Source: Lates calcarifer (Eukaryota; Chordata; Actinopteri; Centropomidae). From it: DNA of 64,000 nt. Shown here piece after piece: positions 45,305 through 58,261 of this stretch. Numbering within the stretch: the stretch's first letter is position 1; each line of letters begins with the position of its first letter. The stretch covers positions 2,441,626-2,505,625 of the forward strand of contig NC_066836.1 of assembly GCF_001640805.2 (NCBI RefSeq). The letters are read 5' to 3'. Under the pieces are notes generated by a model that was not told where the DNA came from, made no database searches, and saw nothing but the letters and a program-made list of their open reading frames with translations. The position numbers and the translations under genes are program-made.

Positions 45305-45445
45305 CCAGCTGAAGTGCCCGTGAGCAAGGCGTTTAACTCCCTCAGTCCCTCACTTCCTCAAGGGGTTGAGATGCTTAACAGACTCATTTCCTTTGAGGCA
45401 GGTTGAGGGTTCAATGCCTTGCTCAAGGGTACTTTAATACTAGTA
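45305..45445. repeat. Inverted repeat around gcaaggcgtttaac / gccttgctcaaggg
   Basis: gtgcccgtgagcaaggcgtt near 45317 and gccttgctcaagggtacttt near 45416 are inverted partial matches about 100 nt apart. This resembles a common fish repeat containing ccttgctcaagggcac. Confidence 0.4.
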
Positions 45446-45699
45446 GCAAGTGAGGGTAAAGCCCTGGTTTGAGATTCAAACCATCAATCTTTCAGCCCTA
45501 AGCTCAGCTTTTTCCTCCACTTCTTTTCTCTCCACCTCTCTCTTGTTAGTGAGTTCCTACGTTTCCCATAATGCCTTTCAGCGCCCCCTCTGAGGTGCCA
45601 CAGGTGCAGGCTCAGAGGATGAAGTGTGGGGTCTCTCTGTTGTCATTGCCGCACTGCATTCTGGGATATTTGTTGTTTTTTGTGGTGTTTACAGTCGAG

Positions 45700-46110
45700 G
45701 AGTTAAATATTTTGAATGTAGCGCCCAAAGGTCAAAGGTCACTGTGACCGCATTAATCAAGCGATACCTCAGTAACGCCTTGTAGAAATGTCTTCAAATT
45801 TGGCACAAACCTTCACCAGGACTCAGAGATGAACTGGTTAGAGTTTGGTGGTCAAAGGTCAAAGGTCACAGTGACTGCATAAATCACGTTCTTTGGCCTC
45901 GTGAATGCGATATCTCAATAACGCTTTGTAGGAATTTCCTCAAACGTGGCAGAAACCTTCACCTGAACTCAAAGATGAACCTGTTAAATTTTGGTGATTA
46001 AAGGTCAAAGGTCACTGTAACAGCACCAGGCATGTTAATGTCATTGCTAATCGAGCTAATTAACCGCAACTGTGCTGATCGGCGGAGGCATTCAACTGCG
46101 AGGTGGTAAC
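45700..46110. repeat. Tandem repeat array with AGGTCA half-sites
   Basis: Three units of about 127-146 bp. Each has aaaggtcaaaggtcac at a fixed place, then gatatctcaataacgctttg and aaccttcacc..gactcagagatgaac. Exact direct repeats AGGTCAAAGGTCA lie at 45729-45741, 45856-45868 and 46002-46014. Confidence 0.75.
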
Positions 46111-47839
46111 TCTACTTATCATATGAGTTTGTGGATTGACACATCCAGGCCTCTGTAGTTTGACTTAATGCCAATTTCTTGACCTTAAAACAAGCGTTTA
46201 ACTTTGTGGGAACCAGTTGTCGGTCCTCACAGTGTGATTAAAACAACACACTTTGAGAATCTTCATTCATAAAAAACACTTCCAAGCCTCCAACCTCAAC
46301 TACATCTGACTTCTACACCTAAAAACAGGTCTTCAGACTAAGTGGGGACTGGAGAGAATGTCCCCAGTTTTCCCCAAAGCATGCTGGTCCTCACAAAGAT
46401 AGACGGACGTGCACAGTCTCCGGCTCCAGCATCAGTTTGTTTCTGTGCAGCTGCAGACTGACAGGTTGTCCTGAACTAATCTGGCTGCTGGCTGAATATT
46501 AAGCTCTGCAGTTCAGCCCAGATAACAAGCTGTCCACATCAACACACTGCAGATTACACACACACACACACTCACAGGGAAACACACACCATGCTAACCC
46601 CACCTGACCGGCTGTAGCCGCTGTATTTTTGTTATAAATTCAGGTTTGCTTCCTTCTCTTACCTGTGGAAGGTGGTTTCTCACAGGCGTCATTTCTTGGC
46701 TGAAAGTTTAACAGCTCCTTTTTTCCTGTGATGAGTGAATTATAAAAACGAGGGAGGAGATCGATGAATCAGACATTTAACGAGTTTATTTTATCATCAC
46801 TATTGATCCGTTTTATTCTGAAATTGGCGCCGGATCATCAAGTGATTCTTGTTTAATCAGCGAGGGACGCGCGCCGGTCGTCTTCATCTGTTTTACTGTT
46901 TTTAAAACGGCAGCAAACACGACGGAGCTTTCTGGAAATTAAAGGAGCATTTACCACAAAAATAACATCTTTCCTGGCATATTGAGCAGACACATCACTT
47001 TATTCATTGTAATCAATCTAAGCTGCTTCAGCAGGAGGATGAAGGCTGTCGGTTTCATTAGCAAAGTGATGCTGCGAGGGGGATTTTCATTATCACAAAC
47101 CGTTTCTCTTTCTTTTTTCCAAATCATCAGGCTTTAAATGTTTCTTTCTCGTCCTGCAGCTGTGTTTAAACCTTAATGTGTGAAGTCTAGAAGAGCTGTT
47201 GTGGATAAAATGTTGTTTAAATGACTTTTCTGATGTGTGAAGGAGCTAAAACAAGGTGCAGAAAGTTGCTCTTGGGTCCCGTCTTTCCTCCTCCTCTCAC
47301 ATCTGGTCTTGATGAGATTCCTCCACCGGTCTGTTATTTTTAAAACTCTCACTCCTCTCTCCTTCCTCCCTGAAAGATCTTTGTTGTTCACGGGCGAAGC
47401 AGGAGCCTCCTCCTCCTCCTCCTCCCACGGCTCGGTCCGTTTTGAAAAAGGACTCCACTCTGGCCTCGTCCAGGAGGCCTCCTGGATCTCGCCGAAACCT
47501 GAGGTCGTCTCAGTTCACCTGGTCTCCAGCTGATCAGAGCTCAGAGAGGCTTTTTCTTTTATTTGTCTTGTGACATTTTATTAGTACAGGTTTCTATTTT
47601 GTGCCTCAGGGAGTCACAACCAGCTTCACTTTCACTCTGAACCTTTAATACTGAGCTGCAGTGAAAGGGACAAGTCGTCTTCACAGTTTACTGTAATGGA
47701 TTAGTTTCCCACTCTGCGTCAGGACAGGATGTAATGTGACATTTCAGGAAGTTATTCAGGAGAGAGCTCTAATCTCAGACTCTATTTTAACACTCTAAAG
47801 CTCATGGAGCAAGTGCATTAAGAGCGTGTCCAAATCCAC

Positions 47840-48070
47840 TTTTTCTAGTTTAATGGAGGAAAAAAAAATGGTCGCAGCGCCAGGCACATGGCGGTGTTTT
47901 AGCTGTAGCATGGAATAAACCAATCAGAGAACCATCTCCTGTTCCCTTTAAAAGCCAGGTGAGCTGGCACCTCGGCCGATTGTGATTATGATGGTGGATT
48001 TTCCAGCTTCTTTGTCTCCTTGTTCGTGCATCAGGTCTCATATGTCCAAGAGACGTCCAAGACACTTAGC
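47840..48070. repeat. Interspersed repeat, teleost type, unassigned
   Basis: The segments accaatcagagaaccatctc and ccctttaaaagccaggtgag, then gattgtgattatgatggtgg, resemble a recurrent fish repeat. The boundaries were not determined. Confidence 0.35.
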
Positions 48071-48164
48071 AATGTTATGCTACACACAACATGCCGTTTT
48101 ATTCTTAATTTTTTGCATGTTTGTGCACTGCTGTTAGCTCCAGAGTGTACACGGTGAAACAGAG

Positions 48165-48568
48165 TGGTGTAGGAGTGAGTCCTAAAACCAGGAAGTCTGT
48201 TAGCATGTTAGCACGTTAGCTCTTCCTGTTCCCTCGTCCCAGAGTCAGTGTGTTTCTGGTTAAATGTCTGAAATAAGGTCTGTGGTTTTAACACAAGCTC
48301 AAGACATTTTCAGGTTTTATTCTCCGACATAAAATGGGTAAGTAAATCCCCCACTCCTGATGTTTGAAGCTTTTCCGTGTCTTAAAAAAGGCGGTTGCTA
48401 ACGAGTGTCTAAATGAGACTACAGAGGTTGTCGGGGACGTTAACATGAAAACCCATCTACTCACCAGTCCACCTTTACAGCCTCGTTGTGTTTCTACTCA
48501 CGCTCTTTCAAACTCTCACTAACTTTCTAAGAAGAAAGGCTTTTGGAGAAGAGCTCAGAGCTAAATGA
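48165..48568. mobile_element. TIR-family repeat, copy 3
   Basis: It begins gtaggagtgagtcctaaaacc and ends gagctcagagctaaat, the same boundaries as copy 1. Identity with copy 1 is high, with only scattered single changes, which suggests recent spread. Confidence 0.75.
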
Positions 48569-49777
48569 AATGACCAGTTGGAAGCTTAGTGGTGGAGACG
48601 TTGACGTCATGTGACCGTGGTGTAGCTGGTTTATAGCCTAACATTTGCTTCTTACTTCTGGAGATTGTGTTTAGGCTTCAAACATCAGAACAGTGGTGTT
48701 CATCTGTGAAGATGATCTGATCAACTAAACCCGAAGGATCAGAAACTTTAGCTGCTCACTGTTTATTTTCTGGAATAATCCAAAACACATTGAAAAAATC
48801 CCATTGGCTCTGAATTTACTGTTACGTGTCCATTGGTCTGAAACCACCAAAAACACTTGGACCCTCTGCACCAGGTGTAAGACCTGATCTGGTCTCTCTG
48901 CTGTGAACCATGAGCCAGGATGCTCTGTGTTAATGATCCTGTTTGTACTCAGCTAATGTCTCTGTAAAAGAAGAGTTTCACTTCAGCAAATTGGGGATAT
49001 TACAGGTTAACAACAGACGTTAGCACTTAGTGTAGTTAGTTTCAGGACATGGGGAGAAGTTGGTCTTAGTTTTAGGGATAAATGTGTGTGCAGATTAATT
49101 ACCTGTTGATCCACTGATAGTCAAATTGTTCCGGCTCTGCAGGTTTATCATTTACATGCAGCTCCTCACCTGAAAGCTAAAGTAGAAACACTGTCCTTCA
49201 GTTCAGGTAAATGTTCTCTTCACTGTGAATCAGTGAAAACAACCTGATTAATTTTTCATTTACTGACAAAGATGTCTTCCCCCTCCTTCCTCGAACAGCC
49301 TGAATTGAACTGTGGGATTTCTCACTGTTTAATAAAAGGCCAAACCCACTACGCCTCCTGCCCAACAGTTTAATGTATTCAGCTGCTGACATTTCACTGA
49401 GTCGGTTACAAGTTATGGGCTAAGTTTCTCTGTCTGGTGTCTTATGTCTTGTTTAATTTTCTTTTTCTTACTCCCACAAAAGCAAAAACCCTCAAGTGAA
49501 CTTTACAAAGTTTGTAGATGAGAAACTTCCACGATGGTAAATAATACACTTCTAGTGTTTCTGGACCTCTTTATTGACACGTCTTTTATTGTAAAATGTT
49601 CAATTTATCTGTTTTTTAATGGTCAAACATTTAAAAAGACAGTTGATGTAGAGATCGTTGCGACAGGTGGCGACAACTGAGGCTTTTATTGGCTGAAACC
49701 GGGTGCGGCCCGACCTTTGGATCGGAGCATAACAACAGATTCTGTTTCGTACCAAGCCGAGGGTATGGTTATCTCAG

Positions 49778-49796
49778 CACACACACACACACACAC
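49778..49796. repeat. CA microsatellite
   Basis: 19-base CA run. Confidence 0.95.
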
Positions 49797-50427
49797 TCTT
49801 ACCTTCGCAGTGACACTGACTGTGAATGAATACTCGATGATTGCCTGTGACTCAGCGATATAAATAGAAAGCGTGTCAGTGTGTTTCATCAGCGGTGACT
49901 GATGTTTTGGGCAGAGTCCAGATCTCTGCAGAGAGAACCAGCTGAGACTCGAGGACTGAGTTTTTCCACCCTAATTTTAGGTCCTGTATTTTCATAGTTT
50001 TGTGATAGTGATTGTCAGAGTACGTACTCTCCATGCCAGCGGCTGAGCTCTGGGGAAAAATCTAGAAAGAAATCAGACAGATGAAGAAATACAAGCAGTC
50101 ATACGATCGGACAGGAAATAAACCCCTGGGTTAGTCAAACTTACCTGTGAGAGAAGAAAACAAAGTCGAAATATAAAATTATTACTCAATCTGTCTTTTG
50201 TAAACGTCCATCTCTGTCTCCAGACTCACTTCCTGCTTCAACTTTGACCTACTGTACCTACTGTGGTTAACAGTTTTCCTGCTTGTTGAGGTGTTTATTT
50301 ACCTCCAGTTAAAGTGTTTTGGATATTTTGGAGCTATTTTCAGTTTGTTATCATAATTTGTACTGTAATGTTGCCAAGCTTTACAGAAATAAACAAATTG
50401 GAAGGTTAATACGGGTATTTTACTCAG

Positions 50428-50785
50428 TTTAAATGTGCTCTATGCTAGTTTTTGCTATTGCTACATAGCTAATGTTAGCATTTACTCACCAAGATCTTCG
50501 GCTATCGTTGCGTTTACGAAACAAGATGTTAGAATACACCCTCTGCTGGACAAAGTGGTATTATAAGATGGAGTGGGGCTGAGCTAGCTGGTTAGCATGC
50601 TAATTTCAGTGGACAAAAAGAAGTGACAAAACTTAACATTGGTGTTGCTTTCCAGAGTTCTTTGGGGGGTAAATGAAGTTTGATGCTTAACTTGCTACGT
50701 TTCCTCTAGACTGATAAGTAAACAGCTGTTAATGCTAACATCGGCTATGTAGCGATAGCAAAAACTCATATATAGCACCTTTAAA
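50428..50785. mobile_element. TIR element in DIP2C intron 1
   Basis: The left end tttaaatgtgctctatgcta with tttttgctattgctacatag, and the right end ctatgtagcgatagcaaaaa with tatagcacctttaaa, form imperfect inverted repeats of about 55 bp, 358 bp in total. TTTAAA is at both outer ends. No coding capacity. Confidence 0.7.
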
Positions 50786-52094
50786 TTAAAGTTTAGCACT
50801 TTCAACAAAGTTGTCACCGTGCATCGGTATAAACACATGAAATCATGATGTAAGTTTCTGATTTTATCTGTCTGTCTATCTTTGGAAAAAGCTAAGAAGT
50901 TAACCTTGAGTTTGGAATATTTTATTACAGATATTCCCATCTATTTTTCTCTTATTTTAACATTTTTCTGTTTGTTTTTTGCAGTAAAAGCTCTAAATCT
51001 TTCAGCCTGTTCTGTGCTACAGATTTCTCTTAATTTCTTCTGTTGAAGTCTTAAAATTAATTACATGTTTTGGTGTTATGATGCCATAGGTAAATTTAAT
51101 CAGTGCTTCCCTCTTTGCAGCAGATGTCTTCCATCGCTGCAGGGTGAAAACATATGTTGTGCTTTAAGATATTTGGGATAAATGTCAGGTTATGTCTGTG
51201 CTTGCTGTCCTGCAGCCTGTCTTCTCCTGCATCGTAACATCTCACCTTTAGACTGGCAGTTGCCATAGAGATGTTATTTTCTCTCCTCCTTCCTGAGAGA
51301 TTACGACCTGTGGGGATGGAGAGAGAGAGGCTTGTTCTACTCTAGTGGCACAAAGCTATCACACGACAAGGCCATAAATTCATATTGGGATCTCATTGTT
51401 GGTTCCCTCGAGCGATATGAACGGTGATTCAGGACTCCAGACGCTCGCACTCACTCAGCGTAAATCTGACCGCTGTCCTCGCCCGACTCCCTCTGGAGGA
51501 ATATCAGCTGAAATCGTCGCTTTATTGCAGACGCGGCTGTTGTTAAAAACAATCTCGAGCGAGTCGGCTGAGGTGAACAACACTTAAGATCCAGTGAGGT
51601 GACATCAGCCTGAGATGATCAGACTCTCGAGCTGAACAAACACACCGAACTTTGCAGCTGTGGAGGGGTGAAAACCTCCTCTGGGCACCAAAGTTTTTTC
51701 AGTAAGGAAAGAAAAATTTTTCTTCTACTGAAGCTTACTTTTTTAAAATCCCCTCAGGGTTGTAAAACTCGCTCACAACACAGGAGAGAGTGTAAAACTT
51801 TCCACTCAAGGAGGAAAAACAAAATTAAAGTGACATTTTTCTTTACCAAACAGCAGCTGTATCAATTCCCCAGAGCGCCAACGCCATCTTCATCCACAAA
51901 CACTTCTTCAGTCGAATGCAAATCATCCTGCCGCAGCTCTTTTTCCTCGTCCCTGAGTGGCCTCTTCTTCCTCTTTATTCAGCCTCTGTCAACTAAAAAC
52001 TACTTTTTAAAACAAGTAAAGTGTAACAGCAAATAGTCTTTGTAGGGAACTGAGGATATTTTCTTAATTATTATGTTTTCAACCGTGTTTTGTC

Positions 52095-52445
52095 TGTTTG
52101 TGTCATCAGGATTACACAAAAAATATCGAACTGATTTGCACCAAACTTGGTGGAGGGATGGGGCATGGACCAGGGGAGAACTCTTTAAATTTAGGTGTGG
52201 ATCTGGCTAAAGTTGGCCGACCCAGGAATGTTTTATCACTTTCCTTAACATTCAACATTCGTGTTTTTCCTCTGTAAATGATGTTTGGATCTTGATGTGA
52301 AAAATCAGACATATTTATGATGTTGACATCTGTGAGTTGGTGCAGATCCAAATAACAAACTCACCTTTTACCTTAAATTTTTCCATTATAAGAACTAGAC
52401 AAACAGATCTAGGATTATTTGGCCTTGGCAGAGGAACGTGCTGCA
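52095..52445. repeat. Abundant teleost interspersed repeat
   Basis: ttgcaccaaacttggtggag with ggatggggcatggaccaggg, later ggtgcagatccaaataac and gcactttatcattctagttt, is a widespread vertebrate/teleost non-coding repeat. Confidence 0.6.
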
Positions 52446-55400
52446 CTTTATCATTCTAGTTTATGCATTTGGCAAGTGGCAAATACTCTGATACTGAACA
52501 TATCAGTAAAATGTTCACAGATGATGTGTTTGTTTTATTCATCAAAACATCTGATGTTGCAGCACGATATCCACTTGTATTGATTATAACATCATTGTGA
52601 GTAACATGATGAAGGGTGAAAAAAGGCAGTTTGCATTTTCACTGGAAGAAACAAGGTGCAGCAAATAATGTTCAACATTACAGACATAAGAAGAGGATGC
52701 TCCCTGCTGCTCAGTATATAGTATTTGACAATAAAGGTTGTGCTGGAAAATATAAAACGAAAGGTGAAAACTAAGGGCAGCCAAATCCTGTTAAATTGTG
52801 ACCCTGGGGGAGAGTGTCAAGCCTCGAGTTTAACCTTAATCAAAGTGCTTTTGTTGCCTAAGCCACAGATGGGACTCTCGAATAAATGTAAGTCATTTAT
52901 TAAACAAAAAAACATGTTGATTCTGAACATAATCCAGACAGCGATTTGCTGCTGCGGGTCAGTTGTATAGAGACGTATACTTTGCTTTTGGACAAAGCCA
53001 TTGAGAGAGTTTCCAACGACAGAATCCAAGACTTAATAATGGTCAGAATCATAGAAATATCTGTTCGTCATTGTTATGACCTTCATGAAAGGAGGATATA
53101 ACATAAACCCATCAACCTTCCCTGGATTAATAAAGCTTAAAGACTGAGGATTTAAGTATGAACACAACTTGAGGTTGAGATATAAGCAGCGTGGAGCAAC
53201 TCTCTGGCTGCTCCACCCCTCCAGGTCCAGGCAATCCGTCCACACGTTCGTCATCAGCTGTCATCCTCTCCGAGAGCTGGGTGGCTTCTCGCAGGAGGCG
53301 GCCGCATAAATATTCATCTGCTCCTTGCTGTCGGCCGCCGTGCAGCACAACAAATCTGAGGGCTGGAAATGTCAAGCAGAGTCGAGCAGGCCTTTGTTTC
53401 AGGTCGTCAGGTCTTGGCACCTCAGGCAGTCGGCGGACAGGTTGATGGTCCAGTTAGGAAGCCAGCTGCAGTCGCAGTCAGGTGATTTGTTTGGTTTGAG
53501 TGCAGAGCTGTTTTAATGTGGTGACTGCTCATCGTCAGAACACCTTCAAATTTAGAGATTAGACATGAACCCTCGGTGTTTATCCTCCTCCTTCCTTCGT
53601 GATCTGAGCGGAGATGACATTTGTGCTTGTTCAGGCAGTTTGGAAAACCCTTCGGATGCTCGGTGTAATGGGCTTCGGCTGCTCCGTCTGTCATTAGAGC
53701 AATCAGAGGACCCCCCCCAAATCCCCCTTCCCACCAATCAGCATTTTCATCTGCCCAACCTCCTGTGTCAATCCGATCAATGTCAAGATTTCAGAGCCTG
53801 GTTTTTACAGCTCGGCAGCTTCTGATGCAAAAAGCCCCTCAATCACCTAATTGGCCTCAGCAAGCGGGCGCGCTGATTGTAAAAAAAGTTGTACTTTCCC
53901 CCAGAATCAACAATTAATGAGCTGAGTTTACAGTTCCCAGACTCTGGTGGTTATACGAGTTGAATGCATTTGTTGGTGGCAGAAAAGGGGGGTTCTGGGT
54001 AAAATATGTGCCAAACTCATTGCGAGCAGTAGGGTCACAAAACGTTAATTAGGCTGAAACGTTTGTGTTTCTTCCGACAAAACATGATTGCAGATATTAA
54101 GTTTTAGTTATTACGTTAGTTATTTGCTGAGCTTTGTTAGTTGATCAGAGAGGATTCAGATTCAAGAAAATGCTTAAACCAAACCTCAGATCTGTTGAAA
54201 ACAGGTTTCTGTCCTCATGTTTTTTTCCTCTCTATGTTCTAGTTTGTTGAAAATAACAGGGTACAATCTCCTTACCCATGAATGAATCTGAATTTGTGCA
54301 TGAATAAGCTGTTGATAAGCAGTCTGTGGCTTCTTTGACTGACTCCAGACCTGATGAGTTCGGCCATGAAAGGCTGTGCAGGGTTAATCCTGTCAGAGAG
54401 TTCACTCTCTACCACAACAAGAACAGTTAAAACCGGTAACTCCCCATCTGTCCTCTACGGCAGCTTGTGAACACATCACTGCATGACTCTGGATTATTAC
54501 AGAATGACACAACACTTATTTTCTTCACTGAATAGGTCCAGATGCAAAAGTTTTTAATTTATTAAGTAATTTTTATCTTATTTTTTCTCTAAAATAACTA
54601 AAATGTTCAATCTGTGTTTGTACCTTTTATACAGGAGGCGAGGTGGACTAATGGCGCCACATTCCTGCCTTGAACAGGCTGATGAACGCATTTTACTCTT
54701 AACAAAACCATTTTCCAGTGAATCAACATCATAGAGTCTTATATGCAGAAATGTGGGCGAGCAGATTTCAGATTAGGTTTATCCTCCTCCACATGCATCT
54801 TTAATTACTGGATTTTCATCCACCTTCTGCTAAAATTAGGGAATTACAACATATGAAGTCACTAATCTTGGAAACAATTCTCCCTGTTGCTGGTGTGACA
54901 GCTTGAAATAATGTAACTGCTGTCGGAAAAAATTTCCCCAACAACCGCATGCATGCAGGCCTGCAACTGTTGTCTGCCATGTTGCTTCTCAGGGAGGTGA
55001 TGTCATTGCTGGAGAGGGCAGGAGGGAGGGAGATTTGGGGGGAGGTAGGGGGTTTGTTTCTGCCAGATTGCATCATTAAGCCGCTCAGACAGGCACTTTC
55101 AGCCCTCTCCTGCCTGTTTTTTTCCCTCTTTGCCACTTCCCGCTCGTAGTCGGAGCCGGCGTGCTGCTGTTGCTGCTGGAAGGGAGGGTGAAGGGGGTGA
55201 AGGGAAAACAAAGCAGCGACTCCTCTGCCCTCTCGCTGGGAAAATAAATGAAACTGATAGGGAAACACACTCCCCCCTTTTATCTTCTCTTCTCAAACAC
55301 ATGCCACAAATGTTTGCCTTCGATGATGTGTTTCCTCTGCTCGCCGCTCTCTCCATCCTGCCCGTGTTCGCTGTTAAGTTTACCGCCTCTGCTTTGACTC

Positions 55401-57322
55401 CCTTTGACCTCCGCGATCCCGCTAACCTCCGACCAGCCCCCGGACTCCGTCTGTGATGAATATTTTCCTTTCCGTGCAGCTGATGGTGGGTAATTACCAC
55501 CAGCTCCTGCACCAGATGCTGCTCGTTTTGATTCTTAAAAACCAGTTTTATGGTAAGAAAACTGAACCGAAACAACTTAAGTTTGGTTTTAATTCAGGGT
55601 CCAGAACTTCCTCCTGTTGTGTCTGGAGCTCCTCAGGGAACAATACCCACAAATTAATGATCCCAAGGGGTGACACAGTTCCTGAGGAGGGGAGGAGGGT
55701 GGCTGCTGAACTCTGCCCAAGTCGGGCTTCAGGGCTTTTGTCTGCACAGACAGTAGTCAGCCTGAGTTGGACAATGAGGCACTTAATCCGTTTAAATAGT
55801 GCGGCTTTATTAGATTCACTGCAGACGAGCGAGATACGGAGCTCCCCCGTGTGATTGATGTGGTTGGCCGAGAGCCGCCGGATTCCAATTTAGTTTTTTC
55901 GGCCTTGGCAACAGCACCAACGCCGCGCTTTCTCTCGGTTTATTTCACTTCTTATTCATGCATCTGTTACTGCTGTGCGTGTCTGTGATGTCGTTTTATT
56001 TCTCTGGATCTTTTACAAACACCTCACAGATCCTTGCTGCACCTGCACGTTGTTTTTTCCCGGCATTTTTAATCATTTCTGCAATTAAATGAAACCAAAT
56101 CAAAACCACTTGTAGCGTCACTGGGTCAACAGTGGAACTGCCTTCGTCTCTGCAGGTGAACACTGTGGCTTTGTCCTCCAGTTTCTGTCGGAGAAATTTG
56201 CTCATCTTTCATGCCGCTCTGTCCTGTGGACTCTCTTCAGTCCTCGACTGTGTGGAAACACTCTTCATCAAACACTGCTGCCCCTGTGACTCACCCGCTG
56301 CTGGAAAAAACCCTTTGATACAGTTGTACCATGAAAACAGGTTTTGTAAACTGTAAAGGTTGTCGTGATACAGCACCATGAACACACACTCACCTCCCAG
56401 TTTATTGGTACAGCATCATACTGACAGGTGTTTCTTCAGCTAAACAACAACATCACAAACAGCAGCCTCCAACATTATGATAAAGTTGAAACAACACCAG
56501 TCTCTAGCTTTTGAAGATTTTAAAACGACACCGGTTGCTCTCTGTTAGCTTCATTTTCCATCACTGAGGAGACTAAATTCATGAAAACCACAACTTAAAA
56601 TCTCGAGTGTTGAACTGGTAACCTAGAAACAGTTAAGGTCAGTCAGACCCAGGATATTTACACACTGTGAACACAGGGTTTTCTCCAGGATATTTGTTAG
56701 AGAAGGTTACCGTGATGGTCGAAAAGCCTTGTCTCTAAATAAAAACATATCCTTGTTTTGCATTTTTGTTTCTTTCACCTTTTAAAGCAGCAATAATAGA
56801 TGTTTCTGGCCACTTGTTGGCTACACAAGACGTCATAAACGCAGCTTCAAATATATTATTACCTTTTGAAATTACTGGGAACAGGGTTGATAAGGAGCGC
56901 AGAGAGCCGTTAAGCCACAGCGATGGAGTGGAAAGATGCTAAATTCATTCCTAAGCTAATGATTCGTCTCTATGAGCGACCCCTTCCACGTTACACTTAG
57001 TCTTGTGCTCAGCTGTGAATGTTAGTTGTCTTTTTTTGAGGCGAAATGCTGGAATGTCTTTAGTGCTGTTACCTGACGGGTCTTTGTCTTGCATCTTCAC
57101 CTGCAATTTAAAGATTTTTAGACTTGACCTAGACGACCGAAAAACAGCGCTGGGTGCTGATATTGATCATAAGACCCACAGTGCAGATACTGTAAAATCC
57201 TGACTTACTGCCTCTATAGAGTTACCCGCTGCCGCAGTGCAAAGATCAAGCTAAACTCACAGTCCTAATGATAGTTTTTAACACGCTAAAGTAGGTTTTT
57301 AACACTTTGCCCTGTGGGTCAC

Positions 57323-57349
57323 AGGAGGAGGAGGAGGAGGAGGAGGAGG
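57323..57349. repeat. GGA microsatellite
   Basis: 27-base GGA run. Confidence 0.95.
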
Positions 57350-58099
57350 CCTGGCCTGCACAGAAAGAGTACAAGTGATGAATTCCATCTGTGTCACTAC
57401 ATAAAAAGAAAAAAACCCTCTTTTCTTCTTATCCCTGGAATCTGCCTAAAATTGCCCTCATCCTCGAAGACATTCTCCAAACTGGTTTAAACCACTTTGG
57501 AGATTAGAACGTTGTTGGCTTTAAGAGATGAGAAAAAAAAGGAAGGATAAGAGAAGCATTGTGCTGCGAACGTTAACAATGCCACGGCCCGCTGGAGCCG
57601 AGGGCCCCGGCCAGTTGGAGGTTTTGGCTGCTTGTTTGTCTCTCGGTATGTCGGGGTGATAAACTTTCGAGCAACGCGGATCCAGAGAGCCTGCCAGGAA
57701 AAGCTGCCTGGCAGATTAGCTGCAGTACTACGTGGACAACGTTTCGCTGAGCACCTTCCAAAACAAGACCACACTCACACACAGACACACACAGAGCTCG
57801 TGCATGAAAAAGACTATTGTAGCAGGTCGTGCAGTGGTGTGTTCAGGGTTAAAATCTACAGAAATAGAACAATACCAGTTGTTTCCAGAGCTGCTCGAAG
57901 ACCGAGAGACGGATCCTAAAGCAGCTGAGGTGATCTGCACGGCGACTGTCATGGAGAGTTGAATGTAAATCACCTGAGTAAACTGGCTATACTTTCATAC
58001 AGATTACAACTGCAAATGAAGATAATTTTGGTTGTCAACGAGCGTGTTTTACCTCACCTGCTCAAGTCTGCACAACCAGAAAATCCACCTTACTGTTTC

Positions 58100-58261
58100 A
58101 GTTTTTAATGAATTAACTTGAACTATCGATCGAGACGAGGGTCAGCTATTCAGGTGCACAAACATTACGATAACATTCCATGCGAGTCAGTCAATGCGAT
58201 GCTAAAACGTACCCATCCGTTGTAACGTTAGTGATTATGTCGACTGATCGTTGCAGCCCTA
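58100..58261. mobile_element. Diverged hAT-like MITE end
   Basis: It has atcgatcgagacgagg and ends gactgatcgttgcagccct, matching the right end of the same family. The left part is not recognisable. Confidence 0.45.

Noticed and set aside
54816..55575. Overlapping 133-158-codon frames on both strands
   Set aside because: Frames are mutually overlapping in a GC-rich block, with polyglutamine/serine artefacts, no splice sites fitting DIP2C and no family match.
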